Below are positions 29,587 to 38,221 of a stretch of DNA of 45,667 bases, in pieces; positions within the stretch are counted from its first letter, which is position 1, and the number at the start of each line of letters is the position of its first letter. The notes under the pieces are model-generated. The model ran no database searches and was not told where the DNA came from. It was given only the letters and a program-made list of their open reading frames with translations. Location: NCBI GenBank assembly GCA_902774025.1, contig CACYGY010000011.1:50371-96037 (forward strand), read 5' to 3'. A program made the position numbers and the translations under genes. The DNA is from an uncultured Eubacteriales bacterium (lineage in GTDB: Bacteria; Bacillota; Clostridia; Christensenellales; Aristaeellaceae).

Positions 29587-32289
29587 TCAGCGTTTGATCA
29601 TCTTCTGCGTCTCCGCCCAGCCCTTGTCAATGGCCTGCTGGTGGGAGGTGGCATAGGTGCCGATGGCCGCCACCTGAGCTTCCGTCCTGGGGAAGTGGAT
29701 GCAGAGATGGCCGTCGAAATTGTTGTTTGTGATATGCTGGACCTCATGGGGCATGGAATGGGTGCTGGCCATGAAGACCTGACCGTTGGAGAGAACAACC
29801 CATACAGCCTTGGGTGTCCAGGTGTTGCCGCCGAAGGCCTTCTCCATTTTGGCCGTATCCTGAGCCGTAAGAGGTTCAGCGTCCGCATGGGCGCCGCAGG
29901 AGAAGACGTGGAGCTGCCAGGAAAGACCGGTGGCATAGTCGTAGACGGTGACATAGGGGTACTCACGCACCGCCGACTTGATGCTGCTGTACCAGTTTTC
30001 GTAGCGTACAGAGAGGGGAGCGGGCGCCGAGGTCAGGGTGACGGCGGGCGCCACGGTGGCCCTGGCTGTGGGCGCGGGGGTGGCGGTGGCCTTCGTTTTG
30101 CCGTCGGAGGCCACGGCCCTGGAGGAGGAAAGGAGTTCCAGGGTCTTGCTTCCCGCGATGCCGTCTGCCGTGAGCCGGTTGGCCTGCTGGAAGGCCTGCA
30201 GGGCCAGATAGGTCTGCACGCCGAAGGTACCGTCGGCCTTTCCGGTGAGATACCCCAGGTCGATGAGGCGCTGCTGCATCACCCTGACGGCCTCCGATGT
30301 GTCTCCCTGTTTCAGCGTGGAGGGCGTGGGGGAGGCGCTGGCCTTCTCCGTGCTGGCTTTGGCACCGGTGGCATACAGCCGGGTGAGCGTCTTTTCCCCG
30401 GCAACACCGTCACTGGGCAGGTTGTTGCGGCTCTGGAATTCCGCGACGGCTTCCGCGGTGGCGTTGCCATAGACGCCGTCCGCCTTGCCGTAGAGGTATT
30501 TCAGTTCAATGAGGCGTTCCTGAAGCCTGCGCACATTCTCTCCTTTGGAACCCTTCTGCAGGGTTTTCAGGGAGTAGGTGGCGGCGGTGGCCGTGGCGGC
30601 CGTGCCGGCGTAGGCAATGGCCTGATCGCTGAAAAGGACAGCCTGCGTCTCATACCCCGCGGCACCGTCCTGCTTCAGACCGTTCAGGGACTGGAAGATC
30701 CGGATGGCTGCCACGTCATCCGCCTTGCACACGCCGTCCAGGGCAGAATCATAATAGCCCAGAGCGGTGAGTCTCTCCTGAATGCGCTTCACAACCTCTC
30801 CGGAGACGCCCAGTTTCACCACCACCGCGTTTTCCCGCGTCAGAGGTTCCGGCGTGGGGCTGGGCGTGGGGGTAGGTTCCGGTGTGGGCGTGGGTTCGGG
30901 ACTGGGTGTGGGGGAGGGGGTTGCGCCGGAGGGCAGAGCCTTCAGACTGAAAAGCAGGGCATAGGTATCCGTGCCCGCCACGCCGTCTGACTTCAGACCG
31001 TTGGCTTCCTGGAAGGCGGTGAGGGCCCGGACGGAGGAGGCGCCGAAAACGCCGTCCGCCTTTCCGGAGAGATAGCCCAGATCGATGAGACGCTGCTGCA
31101 CCATCTCCGCGTTTTTGCCGGTGGTGCCCCGCTGCACGAGCCCGCTGGGGGTGGGTGCCGCGGGAGCCGGCGTGGGCGTGGGGGTGGCGGAAGGTTCGGG
31201 CGTTGTGTCGGCGGCGATGGCCTCATCCGAGAAGAGCAGTGCCTGGGTGAGGGAACCCGCCACCGCGTCCGCCTCCAGGCCGTGTTTCTTCTGGAAGGCC
31301 TTGATGGCGTTGCGGGTGTTCTGGTCACAGCTCATGGTAATGCTGCCCTTGTAATACCCCAGTTCATAGAGCCGGACCTGAATCCTGCCCACCAGCTCGC
31401 CTTTGCTGCCGGCTCGTACGGTGGCCTGATCCACGGGGGACAGGGTTCTGATCTGGGTGGCGGTGCTCTTGCTGCTTACCGGTTTTCCCGTGTACATGAA
31501 AGCCTGGAGATTGGCGTCCATGATGCCGGTTTCCGGATATTTGTTTTTCTTCTGGAAGGTTGAGACTGCCTTTTCCGTGGAGTCGTCATAGGTTCCGCTT
31601 GCCTTTCCGGAGAGGAAGCCCAGCTCGATGAGGGCATTCTGCAGGGCTGTGACATCCGCTCCGGTGTCCCCGGTCCGCAGTGTCCGGTAATTGCCCGCGT
31701 CCTCCGCGGGATCCTCTGACGTATCCTTCCGGGCTGTGGGTTTGGGGGTGGCAGTGGCTTTGACAATGTCATGGACGATCAGGTAATCCGTGCTCACATA
31801 GCCTTCCAGGTTTCCCCACTTCACCTGGGCCCATCCGTTTTTCACCGAGAGTACGGAAACGGTGTCCCCTTTGGAGATTTTCCCAAGGATCTCTCCCCGG
31901 GTGGAGGCTTTGGAGCGGAGATTCACCTTCTCCGTGGCCACGGTGTCATAGGGGTAGCCGGCAGAGGTGGGCCGCTGTGTGGGTTCGGGTGTGACCATGA
32001 CCTCAGGGTCCTGGCTGAGATAGGACTTGAGGATGTAACCCGTGCGGTTCTTGTAAAAAACCCGGAAGTAGGCCCCGTCCTCCCCGGTGACCTGGATCTG
32101 CGTCCCCTCCGGGACACGTTCCAGGACGATTCCGCCGGAGGCAGGGGTGCGGCGCATGTTCACAGCGTTGACCGTCAGGGTCTGAAAGGGAAAGGACAGT
32201 GCCGCGGCGGCACTGAAGATGAACAGAAAAGAGCACAGTAACCCCCACAGGGCTGCCGTGGCCAGTCGTTTTCCTGCTGAGCGTGCCAT
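29587..32289 (-). CDS. Secreted SH3b/peptidoglycan-binding repeat protein with YkuD-like C-terminal domain
   Basis: A 900-residue exported protein. After a signal/anchor helix (residues 9-31) come two bacterial SH3 domains (about 38-95 and 114-172), then six PG_binding_1 modules (near 205-270, 290-357, 387-450, 491-557, 579-642 and 661-724; e.g. QQRLIDLGYLSGKADGVFG). These are separated by TPTP/Thr-Ala-rich linkers. The final 140 residues form a distinct domain ending HSMPHEVQHITNNNFDGHLCIHF. The His-x(16)-HLCIH spacing recalls the HGC motif of YkuD L,D-transpeptidases with Leu for Gly, a tentative link. The start at 32289 is preferred because AGGAGG is seven bases upstream; the ATG at 32295 is too close to it. 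Confidence 0.88.
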   Translation of the reverse strand: MARSAGKRLATAALWGLLCSFLFIFSAAAALSFPFQTLTVNAVNMRRTPASGGIVLERVPEGTQIQVTGEDGAYFRVFYKNRTGYILKSYLSQDPEVMVTPEPTQRPTSAGYPYDTVATEKVNLRSKASTRGEILGKISKGDTVSVLSVKNGWAQVKWGNLEGYVSTDYLIVHDIVKATATPKPTARKDTSEDPAEDAGNYRTLRTGDTGADVTALQNALIELGFLSGKASGTYDDSTEKAVSTFQKKNKYPETGIMDANLQAFMYTGKPVSSKSTATQIRTLSPVDQATVRAGSKGELVGRIQVRLYELGYYKGSITMSCDQNTRNAIKAFQKKHGLEADAVAGSLTQALLFSDEAIAADTTPEPSATPTPTPAPAAPTPSGLVQRGTTGKNAEMVQQRLIDLGYLSGKADGVFGASSVRALTAFQEANGLKSDGVAGTDTYALLFSLKALPSGATPSPTPSPEPTPTPEPTPTPSPTPEPLTRENAVVVKLGVSGEVVKRIQERLTALGYYDSALDGVCKADDVAAIRIFQSLNGLKQDGAAGYETQAVLFSDQAIAYAGTAATATAATYSLKTLQKGSKGENVRRLQERLIELKYLYGKADGVYGNATAEAVAEFQSRNNLPSDGVAGEKTLTRLYATGAKASTEKASASPTPSTLKQGDTSEAVRVMQQRLIDLGYLTGKADGTFGVQTYLALQAFQQANRLTADGIAGSKTLELLSSSRAVASDGKTKATATPAPTARATVAPAVTLTSAPAPLSVRYENWYSSIKSAVREYPYVTVYDYATGLSWQLHVFSCGAHADAEPLTAQDTAKMEKAFGGNTWTPKAVWVVLSNGQVFMASTHSMPHEVQHITNNNFDGHLCIHFPRTEAQVAAIGTYATSHQQAIDKGWAETQKMIKR

Positions 32290-32326
32290 ATCCATGCCTC
32301 CTGACGCAATTCAGGTATTCACGCGC

Positions 32327-32355
32327 ATTGTAAAGGATTTGTTTCCGCATGTCAA
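32327..32355 (-). promoter_or_regulatory. Sigma-A promoter of the peptidoglycan-binding protein gene
   Basis: On the minus strand a perfect TTGACA, 17 nt, TACAAT, 38 nt before the start. Between it and the divergent rlmH promoter are a palindrome TTCGTAACGAA (32370-32380) and a direct repeat ACGAATTT at 32376 and 32386, 10 nt apart: a possible shared operator. Confidence 0.85.
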
Positions 32356-32417
32356 CAAATGAACACAATTTCGTAACGAATTTAGACGAATTTCTTCACA
32401 TATGGAGGCCGGTTTGC

Positions 32418-32445
32418 TTGACATGCGTCATCCACCCCGTATAAT
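32418..32445 (+). promoter_or_regulatory. Consensus sigma-A promoter of the rlmH/envelope operon
   Basis: TTGACA, 16 nt, TATAAT: both hexamers are perfect matches. The rlmH start is 24 nt after the -10, so the leader is very short. Confidence 0.88.
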
Positions 32446-32468
32446 GCAGAAGAAAAGGAGGAAGGGGC

Positions 32469-32930
32469 ATGCAGATTCTGGCGGTGGGAAGGCTCAGGGA
32501 AAAGCCCTTCCGGGACATGTCGGATGAATACCTGAAGCGCCTGAGCCGCTTCGGCCGCTTTCAGGTCACGGAGGTGCCGGATCTTCCGGAAAGGAGCGGG
32601 GAGGAAGAGAAGATCCGCCGGAAGGAAGGCGCGGCCCTGCTGGAAAGGATCCGTCCCGGGGACTATGTCATTGCCCTGACCCTGGAAGGCAGGCAGATGG
32701 ACTCGGAGAGCTTTGCCCGGCACCTTCAGGACCTGCAGGTCAGCGGTCAGTCCTCCATTGTTTTTGTCATTGGCGGCTCCCTGGGCCTCTCCGGTGATGT
32801 GCGGGAAAGGGCAGGGGAAGAACTGTGCCTGGGAAAGATGACCTTCCCCCATCAGCTTGCCCGGGTCATGCTGCTGGAACAGCTGTACCGGGCCATGAAG
32901 ATCCTCTCCGGTGAACGATACCACAAGTAA
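32469..32930 (+). CDS. rlmH: 23S rRNA (pseudouridine1915-N3)-methyltransferase RlmH
   Basis: A 153-residue SPOUT methyltransferase that modifies position 1915 in helix 69 of 23S rRNA. Family marks are the start MQILAVGRLREKPFRDMSDEYLKRLSRF, the LxLEGRQMDSESFARHL block, the SAM-binding knot FVIGGSLGLSGDVRERA and the end KMTFPHQLARVMLLEQLYRAMKILSGERYHK. Length is that of the family. AAAGGAGGAAGG lies before the ATG. It heads a run of envelope genes, which is a location effect rather than a functional link. Confidence 0.96.
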   Translation: MQILAVGRLREKPFRDMSDEYLKRLSRFGRFQVTEVPDLPERSGEEEKIRRKEGAALLERIRPGDYVIALTLEGRQMDSESFARHLQDLQVSGQSSIVFVIGGSLGLSGDVRERAGEELCLGKMTFPHQLARVMLLEQLYRAMKILSGERYHK

Positions 32931-32953
32931 TCAAGAATGAAAGGATGCACAGC

Positions 32954-33490
32954 ATGAAACGATGTCTGGCCCTCCTTCTCTCTCTCCTGATCCTTCTGAG
33001 CCTGTGCCTGACAGCTCATGCTCTGGGCGGGTTTGAGGCAAAGAAGAAAAAGAAGGCTACGCCCACGCCCGCGCCCTATGTGGAGGTGACCCCTGCTCCG
33101 GCCGCCGCCGGCGTGACGCCGGTGCCCTCCGGCCCCCTCAACCAGCCCCAGAGCATTGTGGACTATCTGGCGAAGCGCGGAAGGCTTCCGGACAATTTTG
33201 TGACGAAAAAGGAAGCCCAGAAAAACGGCTGGGACAGCCGGAGGAACCGCCTGAGCGATGTACTGCCCGGCAAATCCATCGGCGGGGACCGTTTCGGCAA
33301 TTATGAGGGCATCCTCCCCACGGCAAAGGGCCGGCAGTACTATGAGTGTGACTGTTTCTACGTGTCCGGGAGCCGGAACGGATGCCGGCTGGTCTATTCC
33401 AATGACGGCCTGTACTTCTACACCGGGGATCACTATGTCACCTTTCATGAAATGCATCCCGGGGAAAACCGGGTGATCCGGGGACCGTAA
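32954..33490 (+). CDS. Secreted barnase-type ribonuclease
   Basis: A 178-residue exported RNase of the barnase (guanyl-preferring N1/T1) family. A Sec signal (residues 1-23) and a Lys/Pro-rich linker (29-60) precede the catalytic domain (66-168). All barnase catalytic residues align: Lys85 (barnase K27), Glu131 (E73) in YYECDCFYVSG, Arg141 (R83), Arg145 (R87) and His160 (H102) in GDHYVTFHEM; the LPGKSIGGDRFGNYEG core is also kept. Three cysteines (132, 134, 144) not found in barnase could form a disulphide. The start at 32954 has AAAGGA eight bases upstream. No barstar-like inhibitor gene is in the window. It follows rlmH by 23 nt. Confidence 0.93.
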   Translation: MKRCLALLLSLLILLSLCLTAHALGGFEAKKKKKATPTPAPYVEVTPAPAAAGVTPVPSGPLNQPQSIVDYLAKRGRLPDNFVTKKEAQKNGWDSRRNRLSDVLPGKSIGGDRFGNYEGILPTAKGRQYYECDCFYVSGSRNGCRLVYSNDGLYFYTGDHYVTFHEMHPGENRVIRGP

Positions 33491-33518
33491 AAAAAGAAAT
33501 CAGGACGGAGGGATGCTT

Positions 33519-34184
33519 ATGATCTCCGCCATCGTTTTTGATTATGACGGCACACTCATGGATACCTATCCCCTCATGACCCGTCTCATGGTGCGCCTGT
33601 GCGCGTCCCGGAATCTGCGGGTTGAGGAGGAATGGATTTACCGGCTTCTGAAGGATTCCGCGGATACATGCTTCCGGACGGTTTCCGGTTTGCTGGGAGA
33701 GACGCCGGAGAGCCTGAAGGCCGAATTCCACGTCCTGGAGACGGGAACGGAGGAGGAAGTCCGCCCCGTGGAGGGCATGGACAGGGTCATTGAGCGGATC
33801 CGGGGCAGAATCCCCTGGTTTGTTCTGACCCACAGGAGAACGGATACGATCCGGGGGCTTGAGGCACTGGGGGACAGCCCTGCGGACATGATCACCGGGG
33901 ACATGGGATATCCCCGCAAGCCGGATCCGGCGGGGCTTCTTGCCCTGATGGAAAAATGGCATACGGACAGAGGAGACCGTGTCCTCATGGTGGGAGACCG
34001 ACCTCTGGATGTGGAATGCGGCCTGCGGGCCGGAACCCGGACCTGTCTTGTGGACCGGGAAGGCTACTTCCCCCGGCAGGCCTGTACCTTCCGGGTGCGC
34101 AGCGGACTGGAGCTGCTTCCCATCCTGGACATGGAAATCATCGCCGGAGAGGATCCGGCCTGTGAAGGAGACTTGCATGCGTAA
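33519..34184 (+). CDS. HAD-superfamily phosphatase
   Basis: A 221-residue cytosolic hydrolase of the phosphoglycolate-phosphatase/beta-phosphoglucomutase type. Motif I is IVFDYDGTLMDT (Asp8 nucleophile, Asp10), motif II WFVLTHRRTD, motif III lysine in YPRKPDPAGL, motif IV MVGDRPLDVECGLRAGTRTCLV; residues 15-85 form the helical cap. The start at 33519 has GGAGGG six bases upstream; an ATG two codons earlier sits on that site. It is located where a barstar might be expected after a barnase gene but is not a barstar. Substrate unknown. Confidence 0.9.
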   Translation: MISAIVFDYDGTLMDTYPLMTRLMVRLCASRNLRVEEEWIYRLLKDSADTCFRTVSGLLGETPESLKAEFHVLETGTEEEVRPVEGMDRVIERIRGRIPWFVLTHRRTDTIRGLEALGDSPADMITGDMGYPRKPDPAGLLALMEKWHTDRGDRVLMVGDRPLDVECGLRAGTRTCLVDREGYFPRQACTFRVRSGLELLPILDMEIIAGEDPACEGDLHA

Positions 34185-36411
34185 ACTGCTTCTGTATCTG
34201 ACGCTTTTCTGCCTGCTCACCGTACTGCCCGCCTATGGGGAATCCCTTCTGTCCATCGGGGTGGACAATCCGGTGATCCGCCCGGGACAGGCGGTCCGCA
34301 TCACCTTCCGGGTGCCCGGGACGGGGACGGCTCATATCAGCCTGCACAGGTTCGCGGATGATCAGGAGGCCCTGTCGGTGGTGGCGGAAAGCCTGCCGGT
34401 GACGGAAGGGGATGGCAGTGTGTACTGGAACGGGACCTATCAGGGCGTCCCGGCCCCCCAGGGCCCTGCCTTCCTGGTGATCCGCTTTCAGGAAGAGACC
34501 GCGACCGTTCCGGTGACGGTGGGTCTTGTCTATCCCATGCTGATGAACGTGAGCGCGGAGAAGGAAGTTTCCCCCGAACATCCCCTGACCCTTTCCTTTT
34601 ATGCCAGCTGTGCCGGCGTGGTCTCCCTCACCCTGGAGGGGGCGGAGTACACAACGGAGATCCGGAGCACCTGCCGGGAAGGAGAACAGGTGCTGAGGAT
34701 CATGCCCTCTCAGGTGCGGGACGGAGAGGCAAAGGGGACCCTGGTGCTGACGGACACGCTGTCCACCCGGTCGGAAAGTGTGCCCCTGAAGTTTACCCTT
34801 TTCGGATTTGACCCTCAGACGGAGACCGTTCTGGAGGGGGAAACCGTGGAAGGCTCCGGGGAGGATGGCTCGGAAGAGAGTATTCCTGACGGGACGGGGA
34901 ATGTGGAAACAGGCGATTGGACGGCGGAAGCGGATCCGTCAGATTCCGCGGGGAATGTGCCGGCGGGAGAAACCGTGATGGCGGAGGATCCCGAGGGAAC
35001 GGTGATCCTGGAGGAAACCGTGAGCGCGGACGACCTTGCGGGGACGGTGATTCAGGAGGGAACCGTGAGCGCGGATGACCTTGCGGAAACGGTGTCTTCG
35101 GAAGAACCGGAGGCAGTGACGGAGGAGAACGCTCCGGACAGTCAGAGGACGGGGACTGTGGAAGACCAGGAGATGACGGCGGAAGAAAACCTTCCGGATG
35201 ACCGGACGGCCGGGACGGACGCGGAGATGTTCCCGGTGGTTGCGGAGGAGCTTTCCGGGAATGACCTGGTCATCATGGAAGACGAAGTGGCGCACGACAT
35301 GGACGCGGGGGACAGGGAGCAGCTCCGGTACACTCCCGCCTACGGCAGTCCCTATGCCGGGCAGGATACCAGCATGAATTACTGGACACTGCCCATGGAC
35401 ATCCGGAATGAGGAAGCGGTGTGGGAGATGCTTATGCAGCCCATCACCGTTCTGGACAACGGGAAGAAAAACGCCCAGAAGACCCAGGTGATCATCCGGG
35501 CGGAGCCCAGCGAAAGCAGCGCGGGTGTCGGCGTGGTGACCTGCATCAGTCAGGGGGTCCATGTCCTGGAAAAGGGCAATGAGTGGACGCTCATAGAATG
35601 CTACTCCTCCTCCTTCCATGACAGCAAGGTCAAGATCTGGAACGAACTGGTGCAGGGCTATGTGCCCACCAGCTACCTCCGGCAGACGGAGCCCAATCAG
35701 GAGCTGGCCATTGTCATTGACAAGCTGACCCAGCGCCTGTATCTGTTCCGGGACGGGCATCTCTTCACCACCCTTCTGGTGTCCACAGGGCTTTCCAACG
35801 CAAGGCAGCCCTACAATGAGACACGCTCGGGCGAGTTTCTCCTTCTGTTGCCTGCTGTGGGCGAGTTCCGTTCCGATAACCTCTACTGTTCCATGGGCAT
35901 CCGCTTCAATGACGGGGATCTCCTGCACGAGGTGCCCCACCTGAAGACCAGGGACGGGGGGAATGACTATTCCACCACCGAGGGCAAGCTGGGTACCCGG
36001 GCCAGCCATGGCTGCATCCGGGTTCAGCGGAGGACCAATGCCCAGGGGGTGAACATGAAATGGCTCTGGGACAACCGGAAGAAGAACATGAAGATGGTGA
36101 TCTGGGAGGACTGGCAGGGACGCCAGATTCCCTATCCCGATGATGATTTCCCGGTCTATTACAATCCCAACGGCGGCAGCATGTATCATTCCAGCGAGAC
36201 CTGCAACAGCGCAAAGGGCCGGGTGTTCACCGCCTTTGCCTACGGGGAGCTGGACAGTGGCAATTTTGCAAAGCTGACGCGCTGCACCTGGTGCACGCCT
36301 CCCCTGCGGAAGGCTGAGATTGACGCCATCAATGAGCTTCACGCGCCGGGCGGGGATCACGATCCTGTTCTCACGGCGGCCAGGGAGAAAACTCACGCCG
36401 GGGAGCAGTAA
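34177..36411 (+). CDS. Secreted L,D-transpeptidase (YkuD) with SH3 domain and cysteine-rich tail
   Basis: A 744-residue exported protein overlapping the HAD gene by 8 nt, with GAAGGAG before its ATG. Order: signal peptide (1-21), beta-sandwich region to about 215, an acidic low-complexity spacer (about 220-385) with two copies of a TVSADDLA unit, an SH3-like domain (about 430-505), the YkuD domain (about 510-650) and a C-terminal segment. The YkuD motif RASHGCIRVQRR has catalytic Cys613 and His611. The tail has YHSSETCNS and LTRCTWCTPP, three cysteines spaced as in small metal-binding YHxxxxC...CxxC modules. It should cross-link peptidoglycan through 3-3 bonds or attach proteins to it. Confidence 0.92.
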   Translation: MRKLLLYLTLFCLLTVLPAYGESLLSIGVDNPVIRPGQAVRITFRVPGTGTAHISLHRFADDQEALSVVAESLPVTEGDGSVYWNGTYQGVPAPQGPAFLVIRFQEETATVPVTVGLVYPMLMNVSAEKEVSPEHPLTLSFYASCAGVVSLTLEGAEYTTEIRSTCREGEQVLRIMPSQVRDGEAKGTLVLTDTLSTRSESVPLKFTLFGFDPQTETVLEGETVEGSGEDGSEESIPDGTGNVETGDWTAEADPSDSAGNVPAGETVMAEDPEGTVILEETVSADDLAGTVIQEGTVSADDLAETVSSEEPEAVTEENAPDSQRTGTVEDQEMTAEENLPDDRTAGTDAEMFPVVAEELSGNDLVIMEDEVAHDMDAGDREQLRYTPAYGSPYAGQDTSMNYWTLPMDIRNEEAVWEMLMQPITVLDNGKKNAQKTQVIIRAEPSESSAGVGVVTCISQGVHVLEKGNEWTLIECYSSSFHDSKVKIWNELVQGYVPTSYLRQTEPNQELAIVIDKLTQRLYLFRDGHLFTTLLVSTGLSNARQPYNETRSGEFLLLLPAVGEFRSDNLYCSMGIRFNDGDLLHEVPHLKTRDGGNDYSTTEGKLGTRASHGCIRVQRRTNAQGVNMKWLWDNRKKNMKMVIWEDWQGRQIPYPDDDFPVYYNPNGGSMYHSSETCNSAKGRVFTAFAYGELDSGNFAKLTRCTWCTPPLRKAEIDAINELHAPGGDHDPVLTAAREKTHAGEQ

Positions 36412-36432
36412 GACGGGAGGAGGCGAAACGAC

Positions 36433-37134
36433 ATCAATACAGTGGATTATGTGATCCTGGGGATCATCGGCCTCAGTCTGCTCTTCGGCATGTACCGCGG
36501 GTTTGTCAGTTCCGTTCTGGGCACCGGTTCCTGTCTTCTGTCCTTCGGCCTGTCCTTTGTCTTCTACCCCAGGGTGGTGGAATGGGTGTCGGGGAACGCG
36601 GAAATCCAGCGCTGGATGCTGAACTTTACGGACGCGGCCAGCCGTGTGGGCGACCTGGAGACGTCCATGCAGAGCGTGGGAAGTCTCACAGCCCAGGGCA
36701 TTGCGGAGGTTGTGGACCGGGTGGGCCTTCCGGGCATCATCGGGAACATGCTCAGGGATAATCTGGCCAATCAGGTGTACGGTGGTACGGCTTCCGTGTC
36801 CAGCTATGTGAGCCAGACCATTCTGGGAGCCTGTACCAACATTCTGAGCTTTCTGGCCTGTTTCCTAGGTCTGTATCTCATCATCACCATTCTGTCTGCC
36901 ATGCTGCGGGCGGTTTTCAGCTTCCCCGTGCTCAAGCAGATGGATGCCCTGGCGGGAGGTCTGTTCGGATTTCTGAGGGGCGCCATCATCTGCTTTGCCC
37001 TCTTTGCTCTGGTTCCCCTCCTGCAGACCATGGTCCATATGGAAGCGGTGAACCGGCTCATTGAGGAATCCCGTCTGGCGGGACTGTTCAACAACGGCTC
37101 AATGCTTGCGGCCATCATGAACCGCAGGCTGTAG
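36433..37134 (+). CDS. CvpA-family membrane protein, apparently with an ATC start codon
   Basis: A 233-residue protein with four to five helices and the CvpA pattern (VDYVILGIIGLSLLFGMYRGFVSSVLG, later LKQMDALAGGLFGFLRGAIICFALFALVPLL). CvpA relatives usually begin MNxVDxxI. Here AGGAGG is followed, nine bases on, by ATC AAT ACA GTG GAT, so the natural start is an ATC at 36433. The first conventional start, GTG at 36442, is 18 nt from the ribosome binding site. Known members act in colicin V production and in envelope homeostasis. It lies in an operon after the L,D-transpeptidase. Confidence 0.85.
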   Translation: MNTVDYVILGIIGLSLLFGMYRGFVSSVLGTGSCLLSFGLSFVFYPRVVEWVSGNAEIQRWMLNFTDAASRVGDLETSMQSVGSLTAQGIAEVVDRVGLPGIIGNMLRDNLANQVYGGTASVSSYVSQTILGACTNILSFLACFLGLYLIITILSAMLRAVFSFPVLKQMDALAGGLFGFLRGAIICFALFALVPLLQTMVHMEAVNRLIEESRLAGLFNNGSMLAAIMNRRL

Positions 37135-37156
37135 AAAGACAAGGAGGAAAAGGAAA

Positions 37157-38161
37157 ATGAGGAAAACCAGAGGCGTGGTCTGCATGATTCTGGCCATGAT
37201 GATCATGTGCATGGTCCCCCTGGCCCAGGCGTCCATCCGGCCGGGATACGGCATGGGACAGACCGGATACATGGCCATTGTTCTGTGCGAAAAGCTTACC
37301 GTCAGGGATACCCCCAGCACCCGGGGCAAATCCCTGACACGGCTGAGCTATGGCACACAGTTTGTTGTGGGTGCCATGGAAAACGGTTTTTATGAATGCT
37401 ATCTGTCCGAGAATGGTCCCAGTTCAGGCTGGGTTCTGGCAGAATACGTCCTGGTGGATCCTTCCTGGTATGTGGCGGATCAGGCCACATCCATCTACGC
37501 TTGGAATGATACCGGTGCAAAAAAGGTGGGCCTGGTGAGCAGCGGCACGGAACTGCCCATTATTCAGGATATGGGTTCCTGGCTGGTGGTGAGCCTCAGG
37601 GGTGCCGCCGGATGGATCCGCAAGACATCCGGTGACTATTCCATCACGCCTGCGGGTCCCGGCGGTTCCTCCTACGGTCCCGGCTCCTCCGGCCCCGGGG
37701 CATCCGTCGGAAGCGTTTCCTACGGTACGCCGGCCGGTCCCGGTACCACGGGAACCACCGGTACTGTCAGCACCGGAACCAGTATCTGGCAGGGCCCCTC
37801 CACGACCCAGGCGCCCCTGACCCAGACCTATGTGAGTGCTTCAAGTCTGGGGATCTCCAGCGTCATCCGGGCCGAACTGTCGATACCGGACGGAAAATAT
37901 ACGGTCCTGACGCCTTCCTCCCTGACCTGGATTGAGCAGAACTTTTCCAGGGGCGCTCAGGCCTATGCGCCTTCCGCTTCCATGAAGGCCACTCTGACCC
38001 TGACAAAGATGAACGGGCAGAAAGTGGTTCTGTCGGTGGCAACGGACAACAACCGTCTGTTCCGCACCGAGGACGGCCTGACCTTCACCTACGGACAGGA
38101 TGATACAGCTCAGGATACCTTCTGGGGCCTGTTCGGTCTGCAGAAGGGCATGTATCCGTAA
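37157..38161 (+). CDS. Secreted SH3-domain protein
   Basis: A 334-residue exported protein with a signal peptide (1-25). Two SH3-like domains follow, at about 35-100 (YMAIVLCEKLTVRDTPSTRGKSLTRLSYGTQF) and 105-160 (YAWNDTGAKKVGLVSSGTELPIIQDMGSWLVVSLRGAAGWI). Then comes a Gly/Ser/Thr/Pro-rich linker (165-225) and a C-terminal domain of about 100 residues (SSLGISSVIRAELSIPDGKYTVL... to KGMYP) that I do not recognise. AAGGAGG precedes the ATG. Likely a cell-wall-binding protein; last gene of the rlmH operon. Confidence 0.82.
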   Translation: MRKTRGVVCMILAMMIMCMVPLAQASIRPGYGMGQTGYMAIVLCEKLTVRDTPSTRGKSLTRLSYGTQFVVGAMENGFYECYLSENGPSSGWVLAEYVLVDPSWYVADQATSIYAWNDTGAKKVGLVSSGTELPIIQDMGSWLVVSLRGAAGWIRKTSGDYSITPAGPGGSSYGPGSSGPGASVGSVSYGTPAGPGTTGTTGTVSTGTSIWQGPSTTQAPLTQTYVSASSLGISSVIRAELSIPDGKYTVLTPSSLTWIEQNFSRGAQAYAPSASMKATLTLTKMNGQKVVLSVATDNNRLFRTEDGLTFTYGQDDTAQDTFWGLFGLQKGMYP

Positions 38162-38169
38162 ACAGACAG

Positions 38170-38211
38170 AAAGGCCTCCGGAAACCCGGTTTCGGGATTC
38201 CGGAGGCCTTT
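38170..38211 (+). terminator. Bidirectional terminator between the envelope operon and the PBP gene
   Basis: AAAGGCCTCCGGAA (38170-38183) pairs with TTCCGGAGGCCTTT (38198-38211). The 14-nt loop holds a second small hairpin (CCCG/CGGG). A T run follows on the plus strand and an A-rich stretch precedes it, so it serves both convergent transcripts. Confidence 0.88.
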
Positions 38212-38221
38212 TTCCGTGGGT

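Noticed and set aside
33519..34184. Barstar-type inhibitor for the barnase.
   Set aside because: The gene after the RNase is a clear HAD phosphatase (DYDGT, GDRPLD), far longer than barstar.
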